64,000 nt of DNA from the NCBI GenBank assembly GCA_963971405.1, contig OZ020487.1, forward strand, positions 26,335,371 through 26,399,370. Reading direction: 5' to 3'. Under the pieces are notes generated by a model. The model saw nothing but the letters and a program-made list of their open reading frames with translations, was not told the origin of the DNA and did not search any database. Below, piece by piece: positions 42,901-52,534 of the stretch. Position 1 is the stretch's first letter; each line of letters opens with the position of its first letter. The stretch is from Psococerastis gibbosa (taxonomy: Eukaryota; Arthropoda; Insecta; Psocodea; Psocidae). Made by a program: the position numbers and the translations under genes.

Positions 42901-45900
42901 ACAATTTTGTAATTGAACGAAATACAAATCCATAAACCTAAAAATGTACATGTTCTAAATTTGGAATAATTTAAGAGTCATAAATAATTTGTCAAAATCT
43001 ATGGGAAAAATTTGTAATTTGAATTTGCACTGTAATATCGTTATCGCAGGCTACAAAGTTAAGTAAATATTTTTACTTTTTCAGGAACTTCTCGATCTCA
43101 CTGTTCAGCTACACATCAATTTTATGGCTTACAGTCAGCACGCAAGAATCGACACAACCACTAGTTATTTTTTACGGAAGCTATATTATCATATTTCCTG
43201 ATGGCATTCGGTATGAATAAAAAAATTTCCCAGTAAATGGTAACTAATATTCTATGTACGGCACCGTATGTTTATATTAATGACATTAGTCAACCTATAT
43301 TTATGAATTCTGAGAGTAGGTTACTAGGCTACTACTAGTATATAGTGGATTTTTTGAGTTTTCATCATTATATACAGTAGGTACGTAGCTGATTATTAAT
43401 GTATTTTTTAAAGTTTGTTATTGTACTGTGCAGTAAGCTACATAGCCTATAATAAATTTACGGACTTATGTGGCTTGAATCGCACGACTACAAACTCTAT
43501 CATTGTACGTGTATACATGCATAAGTGAAAAATGTGGTTGATGAAATGCAGGGTCAAAAAAGATGAGAAACCTTAGAATTTTTTTATGAATATACTACAA
43601 AAGTACAATGCGTTTCATGTTAAGCAGTCCGTTTGATTGCTTCACATAATTTTTTTATAGATAGAGTGTGAGACTGCACATTTTTCCAAGTTCGAATACT
43701 CAACATATTGATCAACTGTCATCAAAATATGATAGGCTCTATTATAATGATTTAAAATATTGGATTGCCCTATATAACAACATGTTGCGTTACATAATGT
43801 TTTCTCAACAAATCTTATACATAGCACGCATGACCCATTCAAATGCACAAATTCGAAAATGTATGTAGATAGCATGGATACTCAACGTTATTAGTGTACA
43901 GAAAATATACGACGTCGTGCTGAAATTCGTGCAGGAGCGTGTGTTATTATGGGTAATTTTTACATTATTGGTTTTATAGTATTTTATATAAGGAGACGAA
44001 GATCTATAACTAGGCCACGTGGGTGTGTGAAATCTCAATAGGCCTCGTTACTATTACACACCATTTTGTCACGAATTGCAATGCAATGAATACGGTACCT
44101 AAATTTCATAAAACAATCCTTCTCCATAGATTAAAGTTTTTTGTTGTAACTTTTGTGGTAACTTTGCATACTCGTACAAGCTCATTTTCATTTTCAATGC
44201 ATGATGAAATAATTATTAAACTTACACATTTGACTTTTTCCCGCGCATTTCATTAGAATCTTCACTGTAATTTGGTCAAAATGCAGACTGGCGTTGAGGC
44301 GTCCGTACCAGGTGACCAATACACTGGTAGGGCGGTACCTTAATAAAAATTCAAAAAAATACAGTACAGAACTAAATAAAACTGATATTTTCCATAGAAT
44401 CAGGATTGAGACGGTGCATATTCCGCATATGCATGCAGAGAGAGTAATGACATCCAGAGTACGAAATACAAAATGTAATACTAGTATAACAATGTATTCT
44501 TGACAGCAACAACCTCGTCAGCTACACGTTGCAAATTGTGTTCTACTGCTTAACTCGCGGTTCAATACTAGGACAAGATAATTTATTTTTGGCTTGAGAA
44601 GATGTAGATATCAACATAACCATATCCTACAGAATATTTTGAACTTTAAAAAAAATTATTTCAGTTTATCTCCAGCACCTGAATTCAATGAGGGTGCACC
44701 TGAAGTTCCGGACAACTACATTGTCGTACCCAGACCAAACCTCCCTTTGATTCCCACAAAACCTTCGAGACAGCCTTCGCGGGGACCAATTAAGAATCCC
44801 CCACCACCACCACCCTATTTGTTCGCTTCGGGCCTGCTAACTTTAGTTGAGGTAAGACATTGATGTCTTTTTTAGAGCGGACCGGAGACTCAAGTAGGTA
44901 GGTATGCACTGTGCGACATTTCATAGGTTTCATTTAAATTAATACAGAATAGTAACAATATATAGTAATTATTCAGAATTAAGCTATATATATGGGTACT
45001 TAAGTTAGTAAGTTACTTAGTTACTCCAAACTTAACAGTGCTCCTCCATCGCAATAGTTTTTATATCTCTTTGCTCATTATAAACTTTCCATCTTCAAAC
45101 AAAAACAAAAACTTAGTGTTTTAGTAAAACTTGTTATAACTACTTACTATAACTAAAATTAGTAAAACCAAAATACTATAATATAATATAAGAACCGGTC
45201 CGAGTTTACTCGAACATGCTTTCCAATTTATCAAAATTAGTAGATAGAGAAAATGAGTAATTTCATGGTAAATAATTTTCCAATGGTTAAATTTCCGAAA
45301 TCTCGGATGCTTTTCTATATAGTTAGGTGGTGTCTTTTTATAAATAAAAAAATAAATGTACATATACAGTATTTATTACTGATAAATTATATAACCAAGA
45401 GTATATCAGGACATGTAGAGTAGTGGTACAGACTCCAACTTTCACCCGAACGGTTGTTGATTCGAGTCCCACAGTTACTACATTTTCTGGCCATGCTTCG
45501 GAGGGCAGGTAAAACAGACGGTCCCGGCCTTCCTAGTTGAGTGTAAGAGAGAGCCCTAACTCCAGCACTAAGTTGGCTTAGTAATAGAACAAAAAATGGT
45601 AATATTTATTTTTATTTTATTTAACCAAGTAATCAACAAGTATCGGTAATCGACAAGAAAGTATAAAGCAAAATAGTCCGGTCAATTTAGACCAAAAAAT
45701 GAGAGTGAAGTTACATAAAGTCCCAACAAGCTGAATTTTTGTGAAGTTGTTCAAAACATAATTATAAACAATGTCTGAAAGTTCCCCATCATTCCCCTGT
45801 AAGGAAAAAATTTAATTCAAGGTCAAAGGTCAAAAAAATGAGTTTTTCGCTATTTTCAGCAAAACGGTAAGTTTTATCATAAAAGTACCTTGGACAAAAA

Positions 45901-46051
45901 TTGTAGATCATAAAATTAACTATAAAAAATGTATCAATACTTTTTTTCTTACGAGCCACTGTTTCTGAGATATAATGATTCTAAAAGTTATAAAAGTTGT
46001 TATCGTCATAATATGCATGAGTACGCCACGTATATACATCTAGAGTTGTAA

Positions 46052-46083
<32 letters not shown>

Positions 46084-49000
46084 TTAATGTTTAAATATTT
46101 TATTTGATGAACTTATGACAGTCCCAACCAGTCAACAGAAATTTCTTACTAATACCCACAACAAGTCTCGGTTCATTTCAATGTTGAAAGAAAAGTTTAC
46201 GGCTGAAAATATATTGGTAAAACAAGCTAATAATGATGCTGATGTATTGATTATTGAAACAGCAATAGAGCAATTCAATTTGACAAATACAACTATTGTT
46301 GTTGGTGAAGATGTTGACTTACTTGTATTACTCACTGCTTGAACGCCAACTGAAAAAACTATTTTTTTCTTAAAACCAGGAAAAGCTCAGCAACAATCAT
46401 ATATATATTCATCAAAAAGTTTATTTACTTTTGTAAAGTGTAAAGATCATGTACTATTTTTACACGCAATAACTGGCTGTGATACGACATCTGCATTTTA
46501 CAGGAGGGGTAAAACAGCAGTTTTCAAAATGTTTGAAAAACAAGATTTAATTCAATGTGCTGAAGTTTTTAAAAAAAGTGATTCAACTCAACAAGAAGTT
46601 ATTACCAACGGCATCCGCTTTCTTCTTTCTATGTACGGAGCTCCTAAAAAAACTACCTGTTTAGATAAACATCGATATGCATGTTTCGTTAAAAATACTA
46701 AAAATAAAAAACAAGTTCAATTAGCTTGTCTTCCTCCAACTTCAGTTGCTGCTCACCAACATCTTTTTCGAGTATATTACCAAGTTCAAGTGTGGCTTGG
46801 TTATCAGCTAGACCCTACAGACTGGGGTTGGAAGTTGGTCAACAATATATTAGAGCCAGTTCAAACTTTACTTCCACCTGCGCCGAAAAAACTGCTAAAC
46901 ATTATTTTTTGCAACTGCAAAAAGGGATGCAGTGCTAAATGTGGTTGCAAAAAAGTCGGACTGTCTTGTTCTTTGGCATGCACAAATTGTCAAGGCCGGT
47001 CGTGCTCTAATATTGAATCACAAACAATGGAGGATTCGTTTGACTCCGACGAAGTATCATGCGATACATCGCTATTGACGCAATTTACTTGCATCCAAAA
47101 TGAAGATGAAGAAGAAGCAGGAGAAGAAGAACAAGAAGAAGAACAAGAATTTGAAACTTACGAATAAGATGAATAAACTTCAACACTTTTTTTTTCATTT
47201 ACATCGCTTTTATCTTTCCCAATCTTTGAAAATTTCCGTTAATTTGCAATAGTTTTACATTAAACAGGATCACAACTGACCCGTGGAGTAGGCCTACTGG
47301 GGAAACCACGTTAACAAAAACGCGCTAAGTACACTACCTCATAGGTGGCGTGGAAACGTGTGCATATTATGACGATAACAACTTTTATAACTTTTAGAAT
47401 CGTTATATCTCAGAAACGGTGGCTCGTAAGAAAAAAAGTATGAATACATTTTTTATAGATAATTTTATGATCTACAATTTTTGTCCAAGGTACTTTTATG
47501 ATAAAACTTACCGTTTTGCTGAAAATCGCGAAAAACTCATTTTTTTGACCTTTGACCTTGAATTAAATTTTTTCCTTACAGGGGAATGATGGGGAACTTC
47601 TAGACATTGTTTGTAATTATGTTTTGAACAACTTCACAGAAATTCAGCTTGTTGGGACTTTATGTAACTTCGAATGTCTAAATTGACCGGACTAAAATCG
47701 TTCTATACATTTTATATTGAATTTAAAAAGAACCGGTCCGAGTTTACTCAAACATGCTTTCCAATTTATCAAAATTATTAGATAGAGAAAATGAGTAATT
47801 TCATGGTAAATAATTTTCCTATGGTTAAATTTCCGATATCTCGGGGGGGGGGGGGTGTCCACCTGACGTCACTGGAGGTGAGGTAAATTCTAGATAGGTC
47901 AAACCAACACATTAACACACAACAATACTGGCAGGGCACGCAATGCGTTTAAGTGTGAATTTTCTATCATTTTTTATTTTATATATTATATATCGTATAT
48001 CTATATATATTTTATATTTTATTTTATTTTTTTACCCCCAGAAGCAAACTATCAAGAGGCAAGATACCCCCAACATTAATAACAACTACAATATATGTGA
48101 ATTTAAAAGAAATCGTTGGAGCCGTTTTTGGGAAATAAATTTTTTAGACTTTTTTTTTAGTTTTTTTAGAATAAAACCCCCCCAAATTGAGTTAGCCCCA
48201 AATAAAAAAATGGGCCCGAGGTATGATTTTTGTGAACCTACCTGTTGAATTTCATCAAAATCGACCGAGTAGTTTACCCGAAAATCGACGCACAGACAGA
48301 CAGACATTTCGTAAAAACCACTTTTTGGGTTCCTGGGACCTTAAAACGTGTAAATCCGTTGAAATCTCGGAATCGAAAATTTCGACCGTCACAAAGCTTT
48401 CCTTATACTACGTATAAATTGGAAAGCAATAATAGTTTAAAAAATTAACTTTGTTTAAAAGAAACCCACTGGTGTTAGTATAAAACTCTGAACGCTTTCG
48501 GCAAGAACTGCTATACTGCATATATGTAAGTATATGTAGAGGGAAACCAACTAGCACAATTACAACAGTGAACAAAGTTAATATTTTTTAGCGATTATTT
48601 GGGTTTTACTAATTCTAGTTATAGTAGTTATAACAAGTTTTACTAAAACACTAAGTTTTTGTCTCTGTTTTTTGATGAAAATGAAATAACTCGAAGTCAC
48701 GAGTAACTTATTTTTTTTCTATTTCCATCTTCGACAGGACAAACTGAAGAAAAAAGACTTTTCAAGTCCTCCTGCTCTTATGCCTGTGCAACTCCTTAGC
48801 CTAGCCTAGTCGAGTAACAATACAATGAAAGCAGCAAATTGTTTCAGGATGCAGAGCCGCCGTTGCCTCCACAGCTGAAACCAAAGCCCCCGAGACCTCC
48901 TAAGATACCTAAGCCCAGTACGCAGTTAATTCCGATTAAGCCTGGACTGGATGAGCTTCTTATTCCTGCACCCCCTAAATTTGTGTCTGGGCATCAGCAT

Positions 49001-49651
49001 TACGTGCCTGTACCAGTACTGGATGCTAACAGGTAGATTATTTATTTGCCATCCAAAAAAACAGCTAAAGATAATAATAGAGAATATTCGAGAAGGCTAA
49101 TCTAGTTCATCCAACAAAGTCAGTCTAACTATGAGTAGAAAAATGTTTGAATTTCAAAACCTTTTAAGACCTACCCCTGGGTGTTGCCACAGCCCCTATA
49201 TACCACCAATTTCATGTCCTGCAAACAATACCTTCTCTCAATGGAGGAGACACAGTCCGGTTCATAAAACCACAACGCATAAGATGGCTGGGATGCGTCG
49301 TAAGAATGTCGGAAGACCGCGTGCCGAAAAAGATGTACAAAGCTAGCATGACAGGAAGACGACTGGCCGGACGTCCTCAAAAACGCTGGAAGGATGAGCT
49401 TGAAACTGACCTTCGCAAGTTGGGAGTCCGGAGATGATGGAGCGTTGTACAAACCCGAGATGACTGGAGGAGTGTTGTCGAGCTCATCAAGGGCTGTAGA
49501 GCAAGAAGAAGAAGAAACAATACCTACTAACTTTCACGCAGACATATAGTAACTGAGGTCTAATTAAGTTATTAACTGCTATTTATTTTCTTGCAGCTTT
49601 ATGATTATGACCCAGTCACAACTAGAATACAACTTTCTAGGAAAGCGATGA
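39832..49651 (+). CDS. Tentative five-exon gene for a proline-rich protein
   Basis: Assembled from splice consensus and phase: 39832-39977, 43085-43210, 44665-44851, 48848-49032, 49597-49651, giving 232 residues with junction phases 2,2,0,2. The start is MESLQLHYIPDRNSGKGLG. A hydrophobic stretch (SLFSYTSILWLTVS) in exon 2 could be a membrane segment. Exons 3 and 4 are strongly proline-rich (VPRPNLPLIPTKPSRQPSRG; LPPQLKPKPPRPPKIPKPS), suggesting SH3- or WW-domain ligands. It ends SFMIMTQSQLEYNFLGKR. Exons 3 and 4 are the best supported; exons 1, 2 and 5 rest on phase and splice sites only. The last exon also reads LYDYDPVTTRIQLSRKA in another frame, so an extra exon may be missing. No family was recognised. 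Repeats fill its introns. Confidence 0.45.
40150..40665 (+). mobile_element. RTE-like LINE 3' end
   Basis: The frame 40229-40636 carries YGCETWTIADKELNKLEAFE, MWCYRRMLRISWRDHVTNE, RIRRAKWMGHLLRH and RRGRPKKEFMDQ, the standard C-terminal blocks of RTE-type RT proteins. It is intact over 135 codons. Upstream the frame breaks, so the copy is 5'-truncated. The 3' end reads CTTAAGAAGAAGA. Confidence 0.85.
40666..41149. other. Unassigned
   Basis: Nothing recognisable; a 69-codon frame at 40839-41048 has no motif. Confidence 0.45.
41150..41312 (+). mobile_element. SINE copy lacking its tRNA head
   Basis: Begins near the B-box remnant GGGACTCGGATCC and continues with GGTCCGGGGTCTTCCTAGC and AACTCCGCTAGGTTGGC shared with 45408-45600 and 6062-6262. 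The AT-rich tail is abutted by a hAT-like copy. Confidence 0.6.
41314..41595. mobile_element. hAT-like MITE (TAGGGTTACCAGA ends)
   Basis: Ends TAGGGTTACCAGA and TCTGGTAACCCTG. Flanks TTTATAAC and TATATTAC match at six of eight positions. Interior is AT-rich with no frame. It inserted in the tail of the SINE at 41150-41312. Confidence 0.7.
41818..42129. mobile_element. hAT-like MITE (CAGRGGCGTAAAG ends) with G/C-runs
   Basis: Ends CAGAGGCGTAAAG and CTTTACGCCCCTG. Flanks GTTGGTTG (41810-41817) and GTTGGTTT (42130-42137), seven of eight identical. It contains GGTTTTACGCATTTTAATAG, part of the module tandemly repeated at 19470-19860, plus one G-run and one C-run. Confidence 0.8.
42138..43084. 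other. Intron sequence, unassigned
   Basis: No element recognised; ends in acceptor TTTTTCAG at 43077-43084. Confidence 0.45.
43085..43210 (+). CDS. Proline-rich gene, candidate exon 2
   Basis: Flanked by TTTTTCAG and donor GTATGA. Codes FSISLFSYTSILWLTVSTQ and IFYGSYIIIFPDGI. Phase 2 on both sides. Confidence 0.4.
43211..44664. other. Intron sequence, unassigned
   Basis: AT-rich; several overlapping short open frames on both strands, none with a motif. Confidence 0.45.
44665..44851 (+). CDS. Proline-rich gene, exon 3
   Basis: Acceptor ATTTCAG, donor GTAAGA. Codes SPAPEFNEGAPEVPDNYIVV and then the proline-rich stretch PTKPSRQPSRGPIKNPPPPP. Ends in phase 0. Confidence 0.6.
45187..45310. mobile_element. 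Fragment of the GCTTTCC/GTCT dispersed element
   Basis: Matches the terminal 120 bp of 47730-48427, from ACCGGTCCGAGTTTACTCG through GGTTAAATTTCCG. Confidence 0.7.
45408..45600 (+). mobile_element. tRNA-derived SINE (most complete copy)
   Basis: Head AGGACATGTAGAGTAGTGG (A-box region), then B-box GTTGATTCGAGTCCC, then body GGTCCCGGCCTTCCTAG and AAGTTGGCTTAGTAATAG. Spacing of the boxes suits a Pol III promoter. Confidence 0.7.
45601..45674 (-). mobile_element. LINE 3' tail (minus) interrupted by the PIN/CXC element
   Basis: On the minus strand it matches the (ATTT)n-tailed end at 13745-14027 and 29200-29405. It breaks off at AAAAT (45670-45674); only a few bases of it (AAAATCGT) resume at 47694. 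Confidence 0.65.
46058..46083. repeat. (TA)n microsatellite
   Basis: An uninterrupted TA tract inside the 2.0-kb element, between the left arm and the ORF. It may mark the joint of an internal deletion. Confidence 0.9.
46115..47167 (+). pseudogene. PIN-like nuclease/CXC-domain protein of the 2.0-kb transposon, one in-frame TGA
   Basis: A single frame of 350 codons broken by one TGA at 46340-46342. N-terminal part: KQANNDADVLIIETAIEQF and VVGEDVDLLVLLTA, acidic motifs like the active-site strands of FEN1/Asteroid-type PIN nucleases. Then AITGCDTTSAFYRRGKTAVF, PPTSVAAHQHLFRVYYQVQV and, at 46860-47010, a cysteine cluster CNCKKGCSAKCGCKKVG and CSLACTNCQGRSC resembling CXC (TSO1-like) DNA-binding domains. 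An acidic EEEAGEEEQEEEQEFE tail ends at 47164. From memory, proteins with this order occur in many copies in arthropod and cnidarian genomes. The N-terminal portion expected before the first acidic motif seems absent, so this is probably an internally deleted copy. The function in transposition is unknown. Confidence 0.65.
47730..48427. mobile_element. GCTTTCC/GTCT dispersed element, second long copy
   Basis: Begins with the ACCGGTCCGAGTTTACT end, has GCTTTCCAATTTATC at 47756 and ends TATAAATTGGAAAGC at 48427. Interior carries ATCAAAATCGACCGAGTAG and a short GACA repeat, the inverse of 1159-2078. Confidence 0.65.
48848..49032 (+). CDS. Proline-rich gene, exon 4
   Basis: Acceptor GTTTCAG, donor GTAGAT (weak). 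Codes DAEPPLPPQLKPKPPRPPK, IPKPSTQLIPIKPGLDELL and SGHQHYVPVPVLDAN. Phase 0 in, phase 2 out. Confidence 0.6.
49240..49525 (+). mobile_element. RTE-like LINE 3' end
   Basis: Reads IRWLGCVVRMSEDRVPKK, then TGRRLAGRPQKRWKDELE, a stop, then WSVVQTRDDWRSVVELI and a GAAGAAGAAG tail. Same kind of terminus as 1-281. It lies in the last intron of the proline-rich gene model. Confidence 0.75.
49597..49651 (+). CDS. Proline-rich gene, candidate terminal exon
   Basis: Acceptor TTCTTGCAG. In the phase left by exon 4 it codes FMIMTQSQLEYNFLGKR and TGA. In phase 0 it would instead code LYDYDPVTTRIQLSRKA and run to 49693. Confidence 0.35.
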
Positions 49652-51156
49652 AGACCTACTTTAAGATGAAAATTAATTCGATATTATGCTATTGATTTAT
49701 TGTCTGTATTCAGTCCACAATTGAGGAAAAAAAACATGTTATGTGAACGTGCCAGAATTAATAGGGCCTAATGGTATTTGAACATGATAATTAACTCCTG
49801 GTGTTGTCTGTATCTTTCTTTATTAGAACTTTGAGGCGATTGACAGCTGACAGCTGATCTATACTAAGCGTTTTCATTCATATATGGCTGATTTGCCGCC
49901 GGTCCAACCTAACCTAACGAGATATTTGCTTCTGACCGACGCGAAGAAAGAGTTGCTCGTGCGTATCCGACACGATCTGCCAATCAAGGGCTATTATTAA
50001 TGTCTTCTCACCCTTTGGGCACGCACTCGACCCTTGCGCAAAGCTGCTACCCTTCTCGACCAATCAGATCTCGTAATTTGTGAGATGGTGCCTGATTCGT
50101 TGCAGATTCCCTTTAGCCTTGGTCATACCATTCCCTGCTGAGTGGGGAAATCAGGACGTATTGATTTATGGCTACTCAACTAATGTGGTCCATCAATTTA
50201 CTTAATAATAAGGTAAGCGCAGCCAGCACTCGAGAATCGGAATGGACTAATTCTGATCGGAGATCGGACAACGGTGGACCCAAAGAGTGGGGCGCCTCCT
50301 CCCCCCCTCCAGAAAAACCAGTGGCGACTAGGTACAATGCATTTGCCACGTAACAGAAATTGGTAGGTGCCCGAACGAATAACATGGAACCATCCCCCCC
50401 CCCCCAGACCTTGGGATTGAATGAGACACACTATTGATTCCTTGCAAATCCGTAACAGGACAACATGTGCAGTACTGTTCCCTCATTATATAATGATATG
50501 AAATAAGGAAAATGTTTACTAAAAAACCATCTCATTAAGTCAAAATCATGTAAAGACCTGAGGGGGACCTCCATGGCATTGTTGTTTGCTGATCAAACTC
50601 TGATTGATGATTGTGACGACAATGAGAGAAGTTACTGTAAATATTCTAATTTCGAATTTGCAAGCATTGTACCCAAGTTTTACCGTTTATTGTAACGCTT
50701 TTATTCATTTCCAATGCATCTCTCACTATAGGGTTTATAAATCCTTTTTATCAGCCTACTTTATGACATACCGCATACCGTAGGTCGCATTATCTACTCT
50801 AGCTAATAGATAGTTAAAGGTCAAAAGACGTTTTCAGGTATCAGGTAACCTTGCTAACTCGCATAGGCTATTCATTTGATGGGGCGGATCGTATACTCAC
50901 GAAGATTAGGACTAGGTGCAGGGCTTTATTGGCAACTGTCCTCCCCCTCCTTATTACTGAAACTCCTCGACCTTCACATTTATACACTCTGACATAAGAA
51001 AGGAAGATGTGACCACCTCCAAATAAAGAAGACTAATCAGCTAGGTAGAGAAGACTGAGATGTGATTTCATCCGGGTGTTGGCTGGAGTTCGAAAGCAGT
51101 TAATTAAAACTATTTTCTACAATGGTTTCAAAAAAAATGTCTTGAAGGGCTTTTCA
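49652..51156. other. Intergenic, unassigned
   Basis: No gene recognised. A C-run lies at about 50395-50405. Open frames at 50168-50431 overlap C-rich sequence and are judged spurious. Confidence 0.45.
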
Positions 51157-51540
51157 GGCGCCCATTCCATTGACCGGCTAGGGCTATTTCCAACAACGGT
51201 GACGTGGTAGCAGACATTCAAGACTTAGGTAGCGTTTCCACCGACCTCGCATTGCAGATTGCAAATGACATTGACGGAAATGTTTGTTTTTCTTTTTATA
51301 GAAATCTATTAAAATGTTTGTAATTAACATATCCCATGAAGCCATTTTTTAATTTTAGTTTGTTTGTTGGTGATTTTACTGAATGATCATTGATCAATTT
51401 TTACTATGGCATAGAGGAAAATAAACATTTCCGTCAATTCTGCAATGCGAGGTCGGTGGAATCGCCACCTAAGTCTTGAATGTCTGCTACCACGTCACCG
51501 TTTTCGGAAATAGCCCTAGCCGGTCAATGGAATGGGCACC
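51157..51540. mobile_element. Palindromic Harbinger-like MITE, cluster copy 1
   Basis: Starts GGCGCCCATTCCATTGACCG and ends CGGTCAATGGAATGGGCACC. Flanks TCA and TTA (imperfect). Long arms with GCAGACATTCAAGACTTAG are self-complementary. Confidence 0.85.
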
Positions 51541-51606
51541 TTAAGAACCTAGGCCTACTTATAGTACTCCCATTGACGACATTGATGCATTTATATGGTT
51601 TCCTTA

Positions 51607-51926
51607 GGCGCCCATTCAACCGACCGGCTAGGGCTATTTACAAAAACGGTATCGTGGTAGCAGAAATTCAAGACTTATGTGGCGTTTCCACCGAACTCGC
51701 ATTGCAAAATGCAAATGACATTGACGCCATTTTTTTAATTTTAGTTTGTTTGTTTGTGATTTTACTGTATGATCATTGATCAATTTTAACTATGGCATAG
51801 AGAAAAATAAACATTTCCGTCAATTCTGCAATGCGAGGCCGGTGGAAACCCCGCCTAAGTCTTGAATGTCTGCTACCACGTCAACGTTTTTGTAAATAGC
51901 CCTAGCCGGTCGGTGGAATGGGCACC
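51607..51926. mobile_element. Palindromic Harbinger-like MITE, cluster copy 2 (short variant)
   Basis: GGCGCCCATTCAACCGACC to GGTCGGTGGAATGGGCACC, with TTA on both sides (51604-51606, 51927-51929). It is 320 bp, shortened in one arm compared with its 384-bp neighbours. Confidence 0.85.
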
Positions 51927-52147
51927 TTATGAAATTTTGGTAAACTGATACGCGTCCTTGATGGCAACCTACACCGGTTTCCAGTGCTAATGAAAAAGCT
52001 CAGACAAGCTTAAAATTTGCACAATGTAACAGGCGTAAGCATGATTTCAGCACCAAATTCGGATTTTAGTCATTACTAAGGGTAACTGTTTTGGTACTAC
52101 AATATATATTAAAAGTATATGTACTACCCGACCACGATTCCATGTTA

Positions 52148-52531
52148 GGTGCCCATTCCATTGACCAGCTAGGGCTATTTCCAACATCGGTGACGTGGTA
52201 GCAGACATTCAAGACTTAGGTGGCGTTTCCACCGACCTCGCATTGCAGAATTGACGGAAATGTTTATTTTCCTCTATGCCATAGTTAAAATTGATCAATG
52301 ATCATACAGTAAAATCACAAACAAACAAACTAAAATTAAAAAATGGCGTCATGGGATATGTTAAGTACAAACATTTTAATAGATTTCTATAAAAAGAAAA
52401 ATTCTAATTTGCGTCAATGTCATTTGCATTCTGCAATGCGAGATCGGTGGAAACGCAACCTAAGTCTTGAATGTCTGCTACCACGTCACCGTTTTTGGAA
52501 ATAGCCCTAGCCGGTCAATGGAATGGGCGCC
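52148..52531. mobile_element. Palindromic Harbinger-like MITE, cluster copy 3
   Basis: GGTGCCCATTCCATTGACC to GGTCAATGGAATGGGCGCC, flanks TTA and TAA. It is 384 bp and very close in sequence to 25299-25681. Confidence 0.85.
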
Positions 52532-52534
52532 TAA

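Larger units (their letters stand above)
45675..47693 (+). mobile_element. 2.0-kb transposon with ~340-bp inverted repeats encoding a PIN-like/CXC protein
   Basis: The left arm 45675-46018 and right arm 47361-47693 are near-identical inverted repeats beginning AGTCCGGTCAATTTAGAC. Flanks are AAAAT on both sides (45670-45674, 47694-47698), a 5-bp duplication. The LINE tail at 29200-29405 shows the uninterrupted site. One gene region (46115-47167) lies between the arms. I could not assign the element to a named superfamily. The arms, the duplication and the single gene mark a DNA transposon; the encoded protein is not a recognisable DDE transposase. Confidence 0.85.
45100..48668. repeat. Outer inverted repeat, ~70-bp arms 3.4 kb apart
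   Basis: The left arm (about 45100-45172) includes AGTGTTTTAGTAAAACTTGT. The right arm (about 48600-48668) is its inverted copy with minor changes. Between the arms lie two same-orientation copies of the ACCGGTCCGAGTTTACT end sequence, a SINE, a LINE tail and the 2.0-kb element. The arms could be the ends of a larger composite transposon or the relic of an inversion. Confidence 0.65.

Noticed and set aside
51480-51779. 99-codon ORF across two MITEs
   Set aside because: Starts in one palindromic MITE and ends in the next; no protein-like conservation.
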